DNA of 64,000 bases from Cymbidium sinense. Its lineage: Eukaryota; Streptophyta; Magnoliopsida; Asparagales; Orchidaceae. The notes under the pieces are model-generated. The model was given only the letters and a program-made list of their open reading frames with translations, was not told where the DNA came from and did not search any database. The position numbers and the translations under genes are program-made. Below are positions 1-11,870 of this stretch, in pieces. Numbering within the stretch: position 1 is the first letter of the stretch; every line of letters begins with the position of its first letter. Location of the stretch: assembly GCA_021442155.1 (NCBI GenBank), contig CM038216.1:90073666-90137665 (forward strand). Reading direction: 5' to 3'.

Positions 1-2703
1 TATTTTAGTTTAGGTTTAAGTTTATTTGGTTTTGCTTATTTTATTTTTATTTAAGGTTTAGTTTTTATTTTTAGTTAAGGGTTCGGGTTTTATTTTTTAT
101 TTTTATAGGTTTTTTTTATAGGTTTTTTTTTAAGTTTAGGTTTTTATTTAGTTATTATTTTATTTTATTTTAGGTTTATATTTTTTATTTTGTGTTTAGT
201 TTTTATTTTATTTATGTTTTTTATCCTAGATTTATTTTATTTTTTTTAATTTAATTAAGGTTTTTATTTATTTTATTTTAATTTATTTTTATTTTTTATT
301 TTATTTTATTTTTAGGTATAAGTTTAGGTTTTAGTTTAGGTTTTTATTTTATTTTATATTTTTATTTTATTTAGGTTTAGGTATTTTTATTTATTTTATT
401 TTTAGGTTTTATTAAATTTATCTTTAAGTTTTTAGGTATTTTGGGTAGGGTATTTATAGTTTGGGTTATATGTGTATGGTTAAGGTTTAGGTTTAGGATC
501 TGTTAGGGTTTATGGTTTAGGGAAGGTTTAAGGTTTAGTTGACTTTAGGGTTTAGGTTTAGAGTTTGGGTTTAGGGTTTAGGGTGAGTTTGGGGTTTGGG
601 TGGAGGGTTTAGAGTTATTATATTATATTTTTATTAATAGGTTTAGGGTTTAGAGTGGATTTAGGGTAGTTACAATTTAGGGTTAGGTTGGTGGTAGGTT
701 TTAGGTATATTTTAGTTTATTTATTTATTCTTTTGGTTTTTAGTTTTAGGGTTTGGTTTGGGTTTGTGGGGGGCAAGGGTTTAAGTCAGTGGTAGGGTTT
801 AGCATTTGGCTGGCATTTGGTGGGCTCAGGGTAGTGGTAGTGTAAGGGCATGTTTATAGATGGTTAGGGCCCATAGTTTAGGATCTAGTTTTAGAGTGCA
901 ATGGTAGTATAGTTAGTTTTAGGTTTAGGAGAGGGTCTGGGGAGTGTCATGGTCAGTAGGTTAGAGTGAAGCCCATGGTGGTTACTCAGGTTTATTTAGG
1001 GCCCAGGATTTAGGTTTAGATCAGGTATGGTAGGGTTTATAGTGGGTTTAGTGTACTTTTAGATTTAGGTGGTTAGGGTTTTTTATGATATGGAGGGTTT
1101 AAGATTTAGGGTTCTGGAGTTAGATTATGGTTTTGGGTTTGGGGTTTAGGGTTTTTGGGTTTAGGGTTTACGGTTAGGGTTTTTAATTTTTTAGATTTTT
1201 TAAAATTTTTTAGGGTTTAGGATTTAGGGTTTATGTTTAGGGTTCAAGTTTTAGTTTAGGTTTATTTTAAATTAAGAACCAGCCTTTAGGTTTTAGTTGA
1301 TTTTTATTTTAGGGTTTGCTTAGGTCCGTGGTTTTTTTAAATTAAGTAACCCCATGTTTATTTTATTTAGTTTATTTAGTTTATTTTTTTTATTTATTTT
1401 AGTTTATTTTATTTTTATTTTATGATTATTTTACTTTTATTTAGTTTAATTAATTATTTTTATTTTTATTTATTTTAGTTTAGGTTTTTTATTTTAGTTT
1501 ATATTTTAGGTTTATGCTTAGGTTTATTATTTAGTTGAGTTTTATTTTTATTTTATTTTTAGGTTTAGTTTTAGGTTTTAGTTTAGATTTTTATTTTATT
1601 TTATTTTATTATATTATTTTATTTAGGTTTATGCTTTCTTATTTATTTTATTTTTAGATTTTATTAAGTTTAGGTTTAGGTTTTTAGGTTTTTAGGGTTT
1701 AGGGTTTAGGGTTTATGGTTTTAAGGTTTTAGGATTTAGGGTTTTTGGGTTTAGGGTTTATGATTAGGGTTTTTGTTTATGGTTTAGGGTTTAGTGTTTA
1801 GGCTTTAGTGTTTATGATTTTTAGGGTTTAATGTTAGCTTAGTCTTTAGGGTTTAAGGTTTTAGGTTTAGGGTTTAGGGTTGAGGGTTTAAGGTTTAGAG
1901 TTTAAGGTTTTAAGTTTAGGGTTTAGGGTTTAGAGTTAGTTTTAGGGTTTATGGTTTATGGTCCTGGCTTTAGGGTTTAAGATTTAGGTTTAGGTTTTAT
2001 TTATTTTAGTTTATTTTATTTTAGTTTAGGTTTAAGTTTATTTTTTTTTGCTTATTTTAAGCCTAGATTTTTTTTTTAGTTTAATTTATAGGTTTTATTT
2101 TTTATTTAGTCTTAGATTTTCTTTTTTAGGTTTACTTTTTTGGTTTAGGTTTTTATTTTATTTTTATTTTATTTTATTTTAGGTTTATCTTATTTTTATT
2201 TTTATTTTAGTTTATTTTTATATTTAGATTTATTTTACTTTTTTTGTTTAGTTTAGGTTTTAATTTAATTTATTTTTTGTTTAGTTTTTATTTTATTTTA
2301 TTTTTTTTAGGTTTAGGTTTAGGTTTTTATTTTGGTTTTAGTTAAAGTTTTTATTTTATTTTTTTATTTTTTATTTTAATTCGGTTCAGGTTTATTCATT
2401 TATTTTATTTTTAGATTTTATTTAGTTTAGGTTTCATATTTTAGGTTTTTAGGGTTTAGGGATTAGGGTTTAAGGTTTAGGGTTTAAGGTTGTAGGTTTT
2501 AGGTTTTAGGGTTTAGGGTTTAGGGTTTAGGTTTATGGTTTTAGGGTTTAGGGTTTAGGGTTTAGGGTTGTAGGCTTAGGGTTTAGGATTTAGGGTTTAT
2601 GGTTTAGGGTTTAGGGTTTAGGGTTAGGGTTTTTTATTATTTTTATTTTTATTTTTATTTATAGGGTTTAGGGTTAATATTTTAAGTTTAGAGTTTAGGG
2701 TTT
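1..2703 (+). repeat. Degenerate telomere-like satellite array, block 1
   Basis: The stretch alternates between TTTTATTTTA/TTTAGG-rich DNA (1-430, 1350-1660, 1985-2430) and TTTAGGG-rich DNA (430-1260, 1680-1980, 2440-2700). The G-rich strand is always the plus strand. Short perfect runs of TTTAGGG occur, for example around 2515-2560, but most heptamers are mutated, so this is not a functional telomere. Junction motifs of the higher-order unit occur at 1266-1285 and 1332-1353. A part at 750-1030 is richer in CAGTGG and GGGCCC words. No gene is visible. Confidence 0.85.
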
Positions 2704-3165
2704 TTGTTTTTTTAATAGAGAACATATTCAGATTCAACATTTCTTCTTTTTTATTTCATCAACCAAGTAACACACCAAGTTTTCTAAGACACAAGTGATG
2801 ACATAGATTAAAAATAAGCACACATAGAGCAAATCAAAAACCCTAGATGACTAAAACCATCTGTATTGTAAAGACAGTTCCATAAGAAGCAGATCGGATC
2901 GATCGTTCTTCAGTTTCTCTAGTTCCCATCAGAACCACCTCAGCCTCTCGTGTAGCAGGATCCACCATCATATCCCCAATCTCTCCCTCTACCACCACCA
3001 CGACTGTAACCTTCATCATTCCCCCCGCCTCCATAACCAACACTGCTCCGACCACCACCTCCATATCCACCAGTACCTCTGCCTTCGCCTCCACTGCCAG
3101 ATCTAGACTGAGCCTGGTTGACGTTGATGCTCCTATCATCAAGGTTCTGCCCATTCTTAGAATTT
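2704..3165 (-). pseudogene. Glycine-rich RNA-binding protein (GRP7-type) 3' fragment, copy 1
   Basis: Read on the minus strand from 3160, the frame gives NGQNLDDRSINVNQAQSRS, the last beta-strand region of an RRM as in plant GRP7/GRP8-type proteins. A glycine-rich tail follows, with GGYGGGGRSS, GYGGGG and SRGGGRGRDWGYDGGS. TGA interrupts after YTRG, and the following codons read GGSDGN-stop-RN-stop, so the usual Trp codon near the C-terminus has become TAG. A 3' UTR follows to about 2718, ending in an A-tract (T-run 2704-2713 on plus). The RRM upstream of NGQN is missing and satellite begins directly. In the family this RRM binds RNA in the nucleus and cytoplasm; here only the tail exon survives. 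This is the least damaged of the five copies. A 103-residue frame starting at 3154 is only the shifted frame of this fragment. Confidence 0.88.
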
Positions 3166-6100
3166 AAGTTTAGGTTAAGGTTTATTATGTTTTAGAGTTT
3201 AGGTTTACTTTTAAAATTTTTTAGTTACTTTAGGTTTAGTAGGGGTTTAGGGTTTAGGGTTAGGTTTTAGGTTTTAGGGTTTAGAGTTTAGGGTTTGAGG
3301 ATTATGCTTTTAGGGTTTAGGGTTTAGGCTTTATGCTTTACGATTTATGGTTTAGGGCTTTTTAGGGTTTAGGGTTTAGGGAATAGGGTAGTAAGTTTAG
3401 TCTTATAGGTTTAGGGTTTAGGGTTAGTTTTAGAGTTTAAGATTTAGAGTTTAGGGTTTAGGATTAAGGGTTTAGGGTTTTTTATTTCTTAAAAAAAATA
3501 AATAAACTAGTAGGTTTATATTTATTTAGTTTACTTACTTTATTTTTTATTTATTTTAGTTTTATTTTATTTTATTTAGGGTTATTTTTATTTATATTTA
3601 GTTTAGTTTATTTATTATAGGTTTATTGATTTTAGTTTAGGTTTTATTTTAGTTTATTTCTAAGGTTTAGGATCAGTTTATTTGTAGTGCATTTTATTTT
3701 ATTTTATTTTTAGGTTTAGGTTTTAGGTTTTAGGGTTTAGGTTTAGGGACAGTTGGTTCTTTTGGAAGGTTATAGGGGTTTTGAGTAGGGAGGTTTTGGT
3801 TTGGTTAGAGTTTGGGTTTAGGGTTTTAGGGTTTATGCTTTAAGGGTTTGGGGTTTAGGGTTTAGGGTTAGGGATTAGGGTTTAGTGTTTAGGCTTTAGG
3901 GTTTAGGGTTTGTGGTATAGAGTTTAGGGTTTAGGGTTTAGGATTTAGGGTTTATGGTTTATTTTATTTATTTATTTTATTTTATTTTATTTTTTCTTCT
4001 CATTTAGGTTTATTTTTTATTTTTATTTAGCTTAGTTTATTTATTTTAGGTTTATTTATTTTAGTTTGGGTTTTTTATTTTTATTAATTCTTTAGGTTTA
4101 AGTTTAGGTTTATTTTTTACTTAAGTTTTATTTTTATTTCATTTTAAAGGTTTAGGTTTTATTTTTTATTTTAAGGTTTAGGTTTAGGTTTTAAATTTAT
4201 TTTTTTAGGTTTAGGTTTTAGGTTTTTATTTTAGGTTTATTTTTAGATTTTATTTTTTAGCTCAGGTTTAGGTTTTTTTTAGATTATTATTTTTATTTAG
4301 TCTAGGTTTAGTTTTAGGTTTAGTTTATTTTATGTTTATGTTTAGGTTTAATTTATTTTAGTTTTATTTATTTTAGCTTAGGTTTACGTTTAATTTATTT
4401 TTTATTTTATTTTTATTTTAGGTTTAAGTTTTTTTTTAGTTTATGATTTTGGTTTTATTTTTTAATTATTTTTAGGTTTAGGTTTAAATTTAGTTTATAT
4501 TTTTTTATTTTAAGTTTAATTTATTATTATTTTACCTTTAGATTTTAATTTTATTTAAGTCTTTTTAATTTAGGTTTAATTTACTTTTTAGTTTGAATTA
4601 GGTTGTTATTTATTTTATTTTAGTTTATTTTTATTAGTTTATGTTATGTTATTTTCATATTTAGGTTTTATTTTTTATTTTAAGGTTTAGGTTTAGGTTT
4701 TAAATTTATTTTTTTAGGTTTAAGTTTTAGGTTTTTATTTTAGGTTTATTTTTAGATTTTATTTTTTAGCTCAGGTTAATGTTTTTTTTAGATTATTTTT
4801 TTTATTTAGTCTAGGTTTAGTTTTAGGTTTAGTTTATTTTATGTTTATGTTTAGGTTTAATTTATTTAGTTTTATTTATTTTAGTTTAGGTTTGCGTTTA
4901 ATTTATTTTTTATTTTATTTTTATTTTAGGTTTAAGTTTTTTTTAGTTTAGGATTTTGGTTTTATGTTTTTAATTATTTTTAGGTTTAGGTTTAAATTTA
5001 GTTTATATTTTTTATTTTAAGTTTAATTTATTATTATTTTACCTTTAGTTTTAATTTTATTTAAGTCTTTTATATTTAGGTTTAATTTACGTTTTAGTTT
5101 GAATTAGGTTGTTATTTATTTTATTTTATTTTATTTTTATTAGTTTATGTTATGTTATTTTCATGTTTAGGTATAGGCTTTAATTTAGGTTTTAATTTTA
5201 TTTTATTTTTTATTTTAATTAGGTTTAGGTTTTTTTATATATTTTATTTCTAGGTTTTATTTAGTTTAAGTTTAGGTTTTTAGGTTTTTAGGGTTTAGGG
5301 TTTTGGGTTTATGGTTTAAGGTTTAGGGTTTATGGTTTTAGGGTTTATTAGTTAGGGTTTTATTTTAGGTGTTTAGGCTTTAGGGTTTTAGGGTTTTAGG
5401 GTTTAGGGTTTAGGTTTATGGTTTTTAGGGTTTTAAAATAAATAAGTAAACCATTATAGTTTATTTAGTTTATTTTATTTTTATTCTTATTTAAATTTAT
5501 TTTTATTTTAATTAAGTATAGTTGATTAATTTTAGGTTTATTTATTTTAATTTAGGTTTTTTATTTTAGTTTATTTTTTAGGTTTAAGTTTAGGTTTTTT
5601 TTTTTTGGGTTTTATTTTTATTTTATTTCTTAAGTTTTATTTTTTTATTTTTAGGTTTAGGTTTAGGCTTACATTTTATTTTTTTAGGTTTAAGTTTTAG
5701 GTTTTTTTTAGGTTTATTTTTAAGTTTTAATTTTTAGTTTATGTTTAGGTTTATTTTTAGTTTATTTTATTTTATTTAGTTTAGGTTTAGTTTTAGGTTT
5801 AGTTTATTTTCGGTTTAGGTTTAATTTATTTTAGTTTCTTTTATTTTATTTTAGCTTTAGGTTTATTTTATTTTTATATTAGGTTTAGGTTATTTTTTAG
5901 TTTAGGGTTTTGGTTTTATTTTTTTAATTATTTTATGTTTTATTTTATGTTTATTTTTATGTTTATTTTTTTTATTTAGTTTTATTTATTTTTATTTTAG
6001 CTTTATTTTATTTTATTTTACCTTCATTTAAATTTTATTTAGGTTATCTATCCTTAGGTTTATTTTATTTTATAGTTTAGTTTAGGTTTTCATTTATTTT

Positions 6101-6653
6101 AATTTAGTTTATTTTTATTCATTTATTTAATGTTATTTTTTGGTTTAGGTTTAAGTTTTAGTTTAAGTTTTATTTTATTTTATTTCAGTTTAGGTTTTTT
6201 TATATATTTTATTTTTAGGTTTTCTTTAGTTTGGGTTTAAATTTTTAGGTTTTTAGGGTTTAGGGGTTTCTTTTAAATTATGTAAACCGTTAGGTTTAGG
6301 TTATTTAGTTTATTTCTTATTTATTTAAGTTTTTTTATTTTATTTTTTAGGGTATTTTTTATTTTTATTTGGTTTAGTTGATATGTTTATTCATTTTAGT
6401 TTAGGTTTTTTATTTTACTTTATTTTTTAGTTTAAGGTTTAGGTTTGGGTTTTTTTTGTTGAGTTTTATTTTTAGTTTATTTTTTAGGTTTAAGTTTTAT
6501 TTTTTATTTTTAGGATTAAGTTTAGGTTTTTATTTATTTTTTGAGATTTAGGTTTTACATTTTTATTTTACCTTTATTTTTAAGTTTTATTTTTTTAGTT
6601 TAGGTTTACGTTTATTTTTAGTTTACTGGATTTTACTTAGTTCAGGGTTTAGG
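3166..6653 (+). repeat. Degenerate telomere-like satellite array, block 2
   Basis: TTTAGGG-rich parts (3230-3480, 3700-3960, 5280-5430) alternate with TTTATTTTA-rich parts. Junction motifs of the higher-order unit lie near 3488-3530, 5431-5452 and 6268-6288, the last two about 840 bp apart. All heptamers keep the G-rich strand on plus. The block ends at the poly(T) of LINE-A. No gene is seen; the only open frames are low-complexity Phe/Ile/Leu strings. Confidence 0.85.
4152..5170 (+). repeat. Local tandem duplication, 509-bp period
   Basis: The segment starting near 4152 recurs from about 4661. The word TAAGGTTTAGGTTTAGG starts at 4172 and again at 4681, exactly 509 bp later. The end of both copies carries GTTATGTTATTTTCAT (about 4640 and 5150). 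The two copies look almost identical over their length, much closer to each other than to neighbouring satellite, so this is a recent head-to-tail duplication inside the older array. Confidence 0.85.
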
Positions 6654-6676
6654 TTTTTTTTTTTTTTTTTTTTTTT
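6654..6676 (-). other. A-tail of LINE-A (poly(T) on plus strand)
   Basis: Twenty-three uninterrupted T residues on plus follow TTTAGG satellite and precede six G residues and the conserved LINE 3' terminus. This marks the 3' end of a target-primed, minus-strand LINE insertion. A target-site duplication cannot be judged because both flanks are TTTAGG repeats. Confidence 0.85.
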
Positions 6677-9600
6677 GGGGGGAACCCATGTAGAGAATTT
6701 TATTGCCACATAAAGAGGGTTACAAGGTCCTTAAAGGGGATAAACTCAGAACTATTGCTCAAAAAAGCTGATCAAGTAAATCCCCAATCTAAGTACATCC
6801 AAAAGCAACAGAAAACAATAAAGCAATCAAAAGATACAAATTGATTAACATGATAAGCCAATGGAAGATTAGGGCCAATGCTCTGCAGAATGGGAGAATG
6901 CATGACACTTTGGAGCAAACCTATAAAAGGACAAGAGAGAAGCACCTACAAGAATGTAAACAGAAAGAAGTTAGAGCAATTAAGGTAGTACTGGACAAAA
7001 TGATAAGCAGCATAATCGAGAATGATAGTAAAGAGTTGTGATAGAAGGCTGCTCAGTCACACCCGGTTGAGGCGAGGCAAATATGAGCATCCGGACTTAT
7101 TGAGAAGGGTTACATCACAAGAGCTACTACCAAACCAAAAGGGAGTGAAATCATCACAGCCATCATAGCCCACAAACCTATATTGCATCCATTTGATAAA
7201 AGTCTTGATATCCTTAGTACCTGCAAATATAATCAAAAACATATACAGGGTAGATAGAGAGTCAGCAAAACCCAGAATGAGAAGAGGGTTCCCATCCTAG
7301 AAATAAGACCCAATATAAGACAGCATGTCAATGAATTCCCAGCGCCAATACAAGAAGTTCATTATTTTCAGCATTAGGCAGCAAGCTCACATAAGTCTAC
7401 CCATTCATATAGAGCATGATAAGGTTTGAATATGAATTAGTTAAGATCATCTTAACGATTAGTGCATTAGTCTAACAAAGCTAGGAAAAAGATAAGAGGC
7501 AAGAAATAAAATGGTTTTGGTCACAAAGCCCATCAACAAACAACAAATGGTCAACACCAACCGGTGAATTAAAGAGAAAGAGAAAGATACCCCACCCAAT
7601 TGACTGATTCTGAAGTCGGATGGAAACAAAATAGCAGATAGTAAAAAGGTAGAAGCGACTCCCACCACAAAACATTCCAGTAAGAGATAATCAGAGCAAA
7701 TTGTTTAGTAACAGGTTGCTTAGTAGTAGAAACAGTAATCCAGTTCTGCCAAAAGCAATGACTGTAAAAACCAGCTAGGTAAGCAATAACCCAACTATCT
7801 ATAAAAGATAAAATAGTGATTAAGAGCAGGTAAAGGAGAAGAGTACTCATGATCTGCATGTTCTCATCATAGCCAAGAGGGAAATAACAACAGGAAAGAT
7901 CGATATTAGCGACAATAAGACAAAAGAAAACTAAGAGCACTCGAACAAGGTACTCTAAAGACCAAAACCAACAATGGAGGCAATGATACAATTCCATTCT
8001 GCAAAGAGATATTAATAGACATGGAATTTCACAAGCATAAAGTAATAGCAATAAGGAAGGTGCGACCATTTGATGCTCAACACTATCTACCTTGGACAAA
8101 AGTAATTAAAGGAGCAAGAAAATTCAAACAAAACCTCAACTTAGCTATCTAAAGTTATAGAAAATAGTAGGAATGAGCAAAAAGTAGTAGATAGGGAGGG
8201 ATAGGTAATGAACACTCCCCACCACAAGCTAATCTTGTAAGAGACATTGATTAAAAGCAGTTCGATGCGGTTGCTTAGTCACATTAATTCAATTACGCAA
8301 GGATAATGACAATAATGTCAGGAGGTTGGCCAATAACCCAATTATAAATATAAGATAAACCATTGATTAAGTTCAAGTAGAATAGAAGAATGATCTTCAA
8401 GATTTGCATGTTCCCATCATAGCATACTGAGAAATATAGAAGAGATAACATCCGGATGTTAGCGCAAGAAAAGAAGAAAAAAAAGAAAACTTGCTGGGCA
8501 AGGTACTCAAAAATCCAAAAACCAACAATGGAGACATTGTTACAGTTTTTACACCTATTAAGACATGCAATCTTTAAGAAAAATAATGTAAAATAGAGAA
8601 TGAATGAGTTCAAGTAATTCCCACTAGAGTAAACAGTTGTACCTACAACTTCAGCAAAGGCAGAATGAAAAACCATTAAGTAACTCCAAACCTACTGAGC
8701 ATGGGAAACAAATCCAGAAACAACAAGATTGACAGTAGCCTAAAGGGTCCATATACCAACAACTAAGAAAGGAGGTATCAACAAGTTGACCATAGAAAAA
8801 TCCAATAAGAGTAAAGTATAAAATGGATCCCATAATAAAAGAGAAGAATTCTAACTATGGCAAATAGAACCAGGATGTAAACAGCAACAACATGTGTGAT
8901 CAAAAATAGCCCAGCTGATAATAATACAAATAGTTGGAAAATCGAGAATCAAAAAACAACCATAAATCACAAAGATAGCAATTTGGAAACAGGTCCCAAA
9001 AAACCAATGACTAGCATTGAAAAGAATAATAAGACCTTTCTAGATTAGAAAATAGAGTCTAGCAGCAGGGCCCAGAATGAGTGGGTAAACACAGTAAAAA
9101 CCAAAAAGAGAAGCCAACATAAAAACCCATTCCTGCAGGGAGCAAGAGAAGACAGGCAACAAAAAATAAATTATCTTTAGACAAGAGCAGTAAAAGAGAT
9201 TGACCAAGGCCCCAATCTCAGAAACATCCTATACAAAAAGGATCTTTTGAATAAAATAGCCAGAAATAATCTGAAGAGACTCCATCCAGGTCAAAAAATA
9301 AATAGTGCAAAAGAAAACGAGAATGCGAGATTCCACCCAAGCAAAGTAAGAAGCATAAAAGATAACCAAGTAATATCAAAGTTACACAATAATAAGTCTG
9401 CGAGAAGGGTAAGGAGGTCGTGAGAGTAAGAAAACCTGCAAAAAATAACCATGGCAGGTGGAAGAAAAGAAGAAAGCCCCCTACAACAAGATCCCACCAA
9501 ACGGACCCTGCTGAATCAGAAAATGGATTCCAAAGAGAGCATGCTAAATGGTGTCCAGATTCCAGTATAGACAACAACCAAGAAGATAAATATCAGCAAA

Positions 9601-10290
9601 AAGGCAAAAAAACCTCTTCATGCAAATAAATAAAATAAAAGATAATTCCCAGAAATAAAAGGAAAACGTCAGCTCCAAGCTATAGTCAAAGAGAATATCA
9701 GCAGCAGCCCAAGATCTAATAGGGGAGACAAGCGGCAGCCGGCGGTCATTATCGTAAAATCCAACAACTAACGTAAATCATCAAAATAAATATTAGAGCA
9801 TAGTGAACACTAATACAATGCATAGAAACAACATAGGTAACTAAGATGCTCCAAGTAGTAATATCTCTGAGAAATAGCGGGTTGCAGAAATTAATAGTAG
9901 TTAAACCCATCAAAATAAATATCTCCATGCAATGATTAGGGGATTAGGAATGAAGGCGATTGATACTAAAATCCCAAATAGGATTGGTGTTATAAAACCA
10001 ATGGCAGCTAGCACATAGCTCAACAAAATTCCAATGCAGAGTATTAGTATGCACATAGCTCAACAATTGCCCTTTATCAGTGTAAATGCCAAAAGCAGAG
10101 AGCCTCCAAATAAAGGAGAAGTTATTAAAACACCAAATCATGATCAGAGATCAAGATAGCAAGTAATATCCCTATGAAGAATCCACAAAAGACACAAAAG
10201 GAACAAAAGCCATAAAATAAAGAGGCATACACATAAAAGATGAATAGGCGTATACATAAAAGGTTAGATTAAGTTCTAAGATCTGAAAGA
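6677..10290 (-). other. Long 3' UTR of LINE-A with internally repeated module
   Basis: About 3.6 kb lies between the RNase H stop and the A-tail, roughly twice the equivalent in LINE-B. Hydrophobic open frames here (for example 7569-8099 and 8293-8676 on minus) are Phe/Leu/Tyr-rich, match no family I know, and are best read as translated U-rich UTR. A module is repeated: the region near 7690-8000 resembles 8225-8550, sharing GCATGTTC-CATCATAGC, CAAGGTACTC and CCAACAATGGAG. A related start (TGCTCAGTCAC) occurs near 7050. The 7084-7180 part matches 38317-38410 of LINE-B. Confidence 0.7.
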
Positions 10291-10300
10291 ATTATCCAAG

Positions 10301-10760
10301 TTAACCAACCCATAAGTGTTTGGGTAAGGTGATTTGATCAAAGAAGATGATACCATCGGATCTAGCACCCAGTTGGCAAGGTAGTCGGCAAGCATTTCCT
10401 TGCCAAACATGAGTGATGTTAAAATTCAATTGGGAAAGAAGAGCTCTAGTTTGCTTGAGGAGGTAGTACAATTCAGTGCTACTCATCTTAGTGGAAGTCA
10501 AAAGATCAATCAGCAGAAAAGCATCCACCTCAATCCAAATATTGAGCCAGCCATTTTGGAGGCAAATCTCAAGAGCTTTGGAGACTGCCATAAGCTCAGA
10601 AAATGGGGATCAGAAATAAGGGGATAACCAAAAGCACATAGTACTATTTGCTTAGAGTTCCTAAAATGCCACCAGAGCCATTATGGGAGACAGAGCCATC
10701 AATATTAATTTTAATAATATGGTCAAGAGGTTTTTTCCAATAGACAATCTTGTCATTTCG
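10301..10760 (-). pseudogene. LINE-A RNase H domain (RVT_3-type), broken
   Basis: Minus-strand reading gives KINIDGSVSHNGSGGILG (near 10680-10730), the first conserved Asp strand of plant LINE RNase H. A second stretch, MAVSKALEICLQNGWLNIWI followed by EVDA (10591 leftward), corresponds to the Glu helix and second Asp. The last conserved segment reads THVWQGNACRLPCQLGA, where the usual ADxLANxG block is scrambled by a frameshift. In the family this domain removes RNA from the RNA-DNA hybrid during reverse transcription. The two pieces lie in different frames, so the domain is not expressed as one protein. Confidence 0.8.
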
Positions 10761-11870
10761 ACAGTAAGGTTGGTCCGGCAGGTTAAAGCCCAGTTTATTG
10801 GCCACAAATTTATAGCCTTTGAATTGTCTGTAATGAATGAGATTGTCTTTAAACAAGTCACAAATTTTATTTTTAGTTCTAGTAATAATCCTCACGTGGT
10901 TCATAGGGATCCCACGATGTTTTGCATCATTACGATCCATCCATATGAACCAGATAAGAGTGATAGCAATGATGAATTTATTGTGACCTTTAATAGTATT
11001 ATCAAAATAGACTTCAAGAAGTTGATATAAAGTAAGAGAGCCATTGAAATTGATAGTGTTAAAAAGATCATCATACCAAATCCAAAGTTTAGAAGCAATG
11101 GCCCCATTAACAAAAACATGATTAACATTCTCAATATGGAAACAACATTGACATTTAGAGGGTAAATGGAACCCTTTACCCCACAAGGAATCAATCAGGG
11201 ATAAAATTTTTGATACACCAAGTAAGAATAGAATAAGAAGTAGGGATATTATTATTCCAAAGTTTGAAGAACACATAGGAGGAATCATGAGTATCTTTAA
11301 TGTGGAGCCACAATTTTGAGGTTGAAATCACCATTATGTGAGAGCTTAAAGAGAATCAGTCTTGATTATGTGGAGTGATAGGAATAGTAGTAACCTTATT
11401 CAAGAAAGTAAAAGGGATAAAATTAGCAAGCTTACTATTGTTCCACTTATTGTTATGCTAGAAAGAGTTTACTCTAATAGCGAATGGGTGGAGAGTAAGT
11501 CATCATCAATGGATCCACATCCACTCCAGTTATCTTGCCAAAAGAAAGAAGCACCGGAGTTAATGCCCCAAAAAATTAAGGGTTTTGCATCCCATTTGAT
11601 AGAACAAAGTCTTTTCCACACAGGAGAATCACCCAGCTTAAAGGGACAAATGAGGGGGAGCTTACCTTGGCAATATTTAGCAGTCATGAAATTAGCCCAA
11701 AGACTATGATTACTCCTAAAATTCCACCAGTGTTTATAGGAAAAGGCATTGATAGCTTCTTTTATGGATTTACAACCAAGACCACCTTCGTCAAAAGTGT
11801 CACAACTTTTAAACCAAGAGGTCCGCATTTTTTAGAAGAGGTATTGGAGCTCAGGAAAAATATTGACAAT
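10760..11870 (-). pseudogene. LINE-A ORF2 linker and zf-RVT region, broken
   Basis: Minus-strand frames at 10644-11288 and 11469-11828 carry the hallmarks of the region between RT and RNase H in plant LINEs. These are DEGGLGCKSIKEAINAF, the GDSPVWKRL and SFFWQDNWSG motifs, and then CQCCFHIENVNHVFVNG, which fits the zinc-binding zf-RVT pattern C-x2-C with a distal His. WFIWMDRNDAKHRG follows. The two frames are separated by stops between 11290 and 11470. LINE-B carries the same motifs at 40252-41278. Confidence 0.82.

Noticed and set aside
2843..3154. 103-residue minus-strand frame that starts with ATG and looks like a Val/Met-rich protein
   Set aside because: It is the shifted frame of the GRP glycine-rich tail. 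The adjacent frame gives a clear RRM end and Gly-rich repeats, so this frame is not a gene.
1..6653. A functional telomere or telomere end
   Set aside because: TTTAGGG copies are heavily mutated, interspersed with TTTATTTTA DNA and genes' remnants, and bounded by transposons. This is interstitial telomere-like satellite.
7459..9577. Several overlapping hydrophobic minus-strand frames that could be read as membrane proteins
   Set aside because: They lie in the LINE-A 3' UTR, overlap one another in different frames and consist of U-rich codons. Two of them resemble each other only because the UTR module is duplicated.
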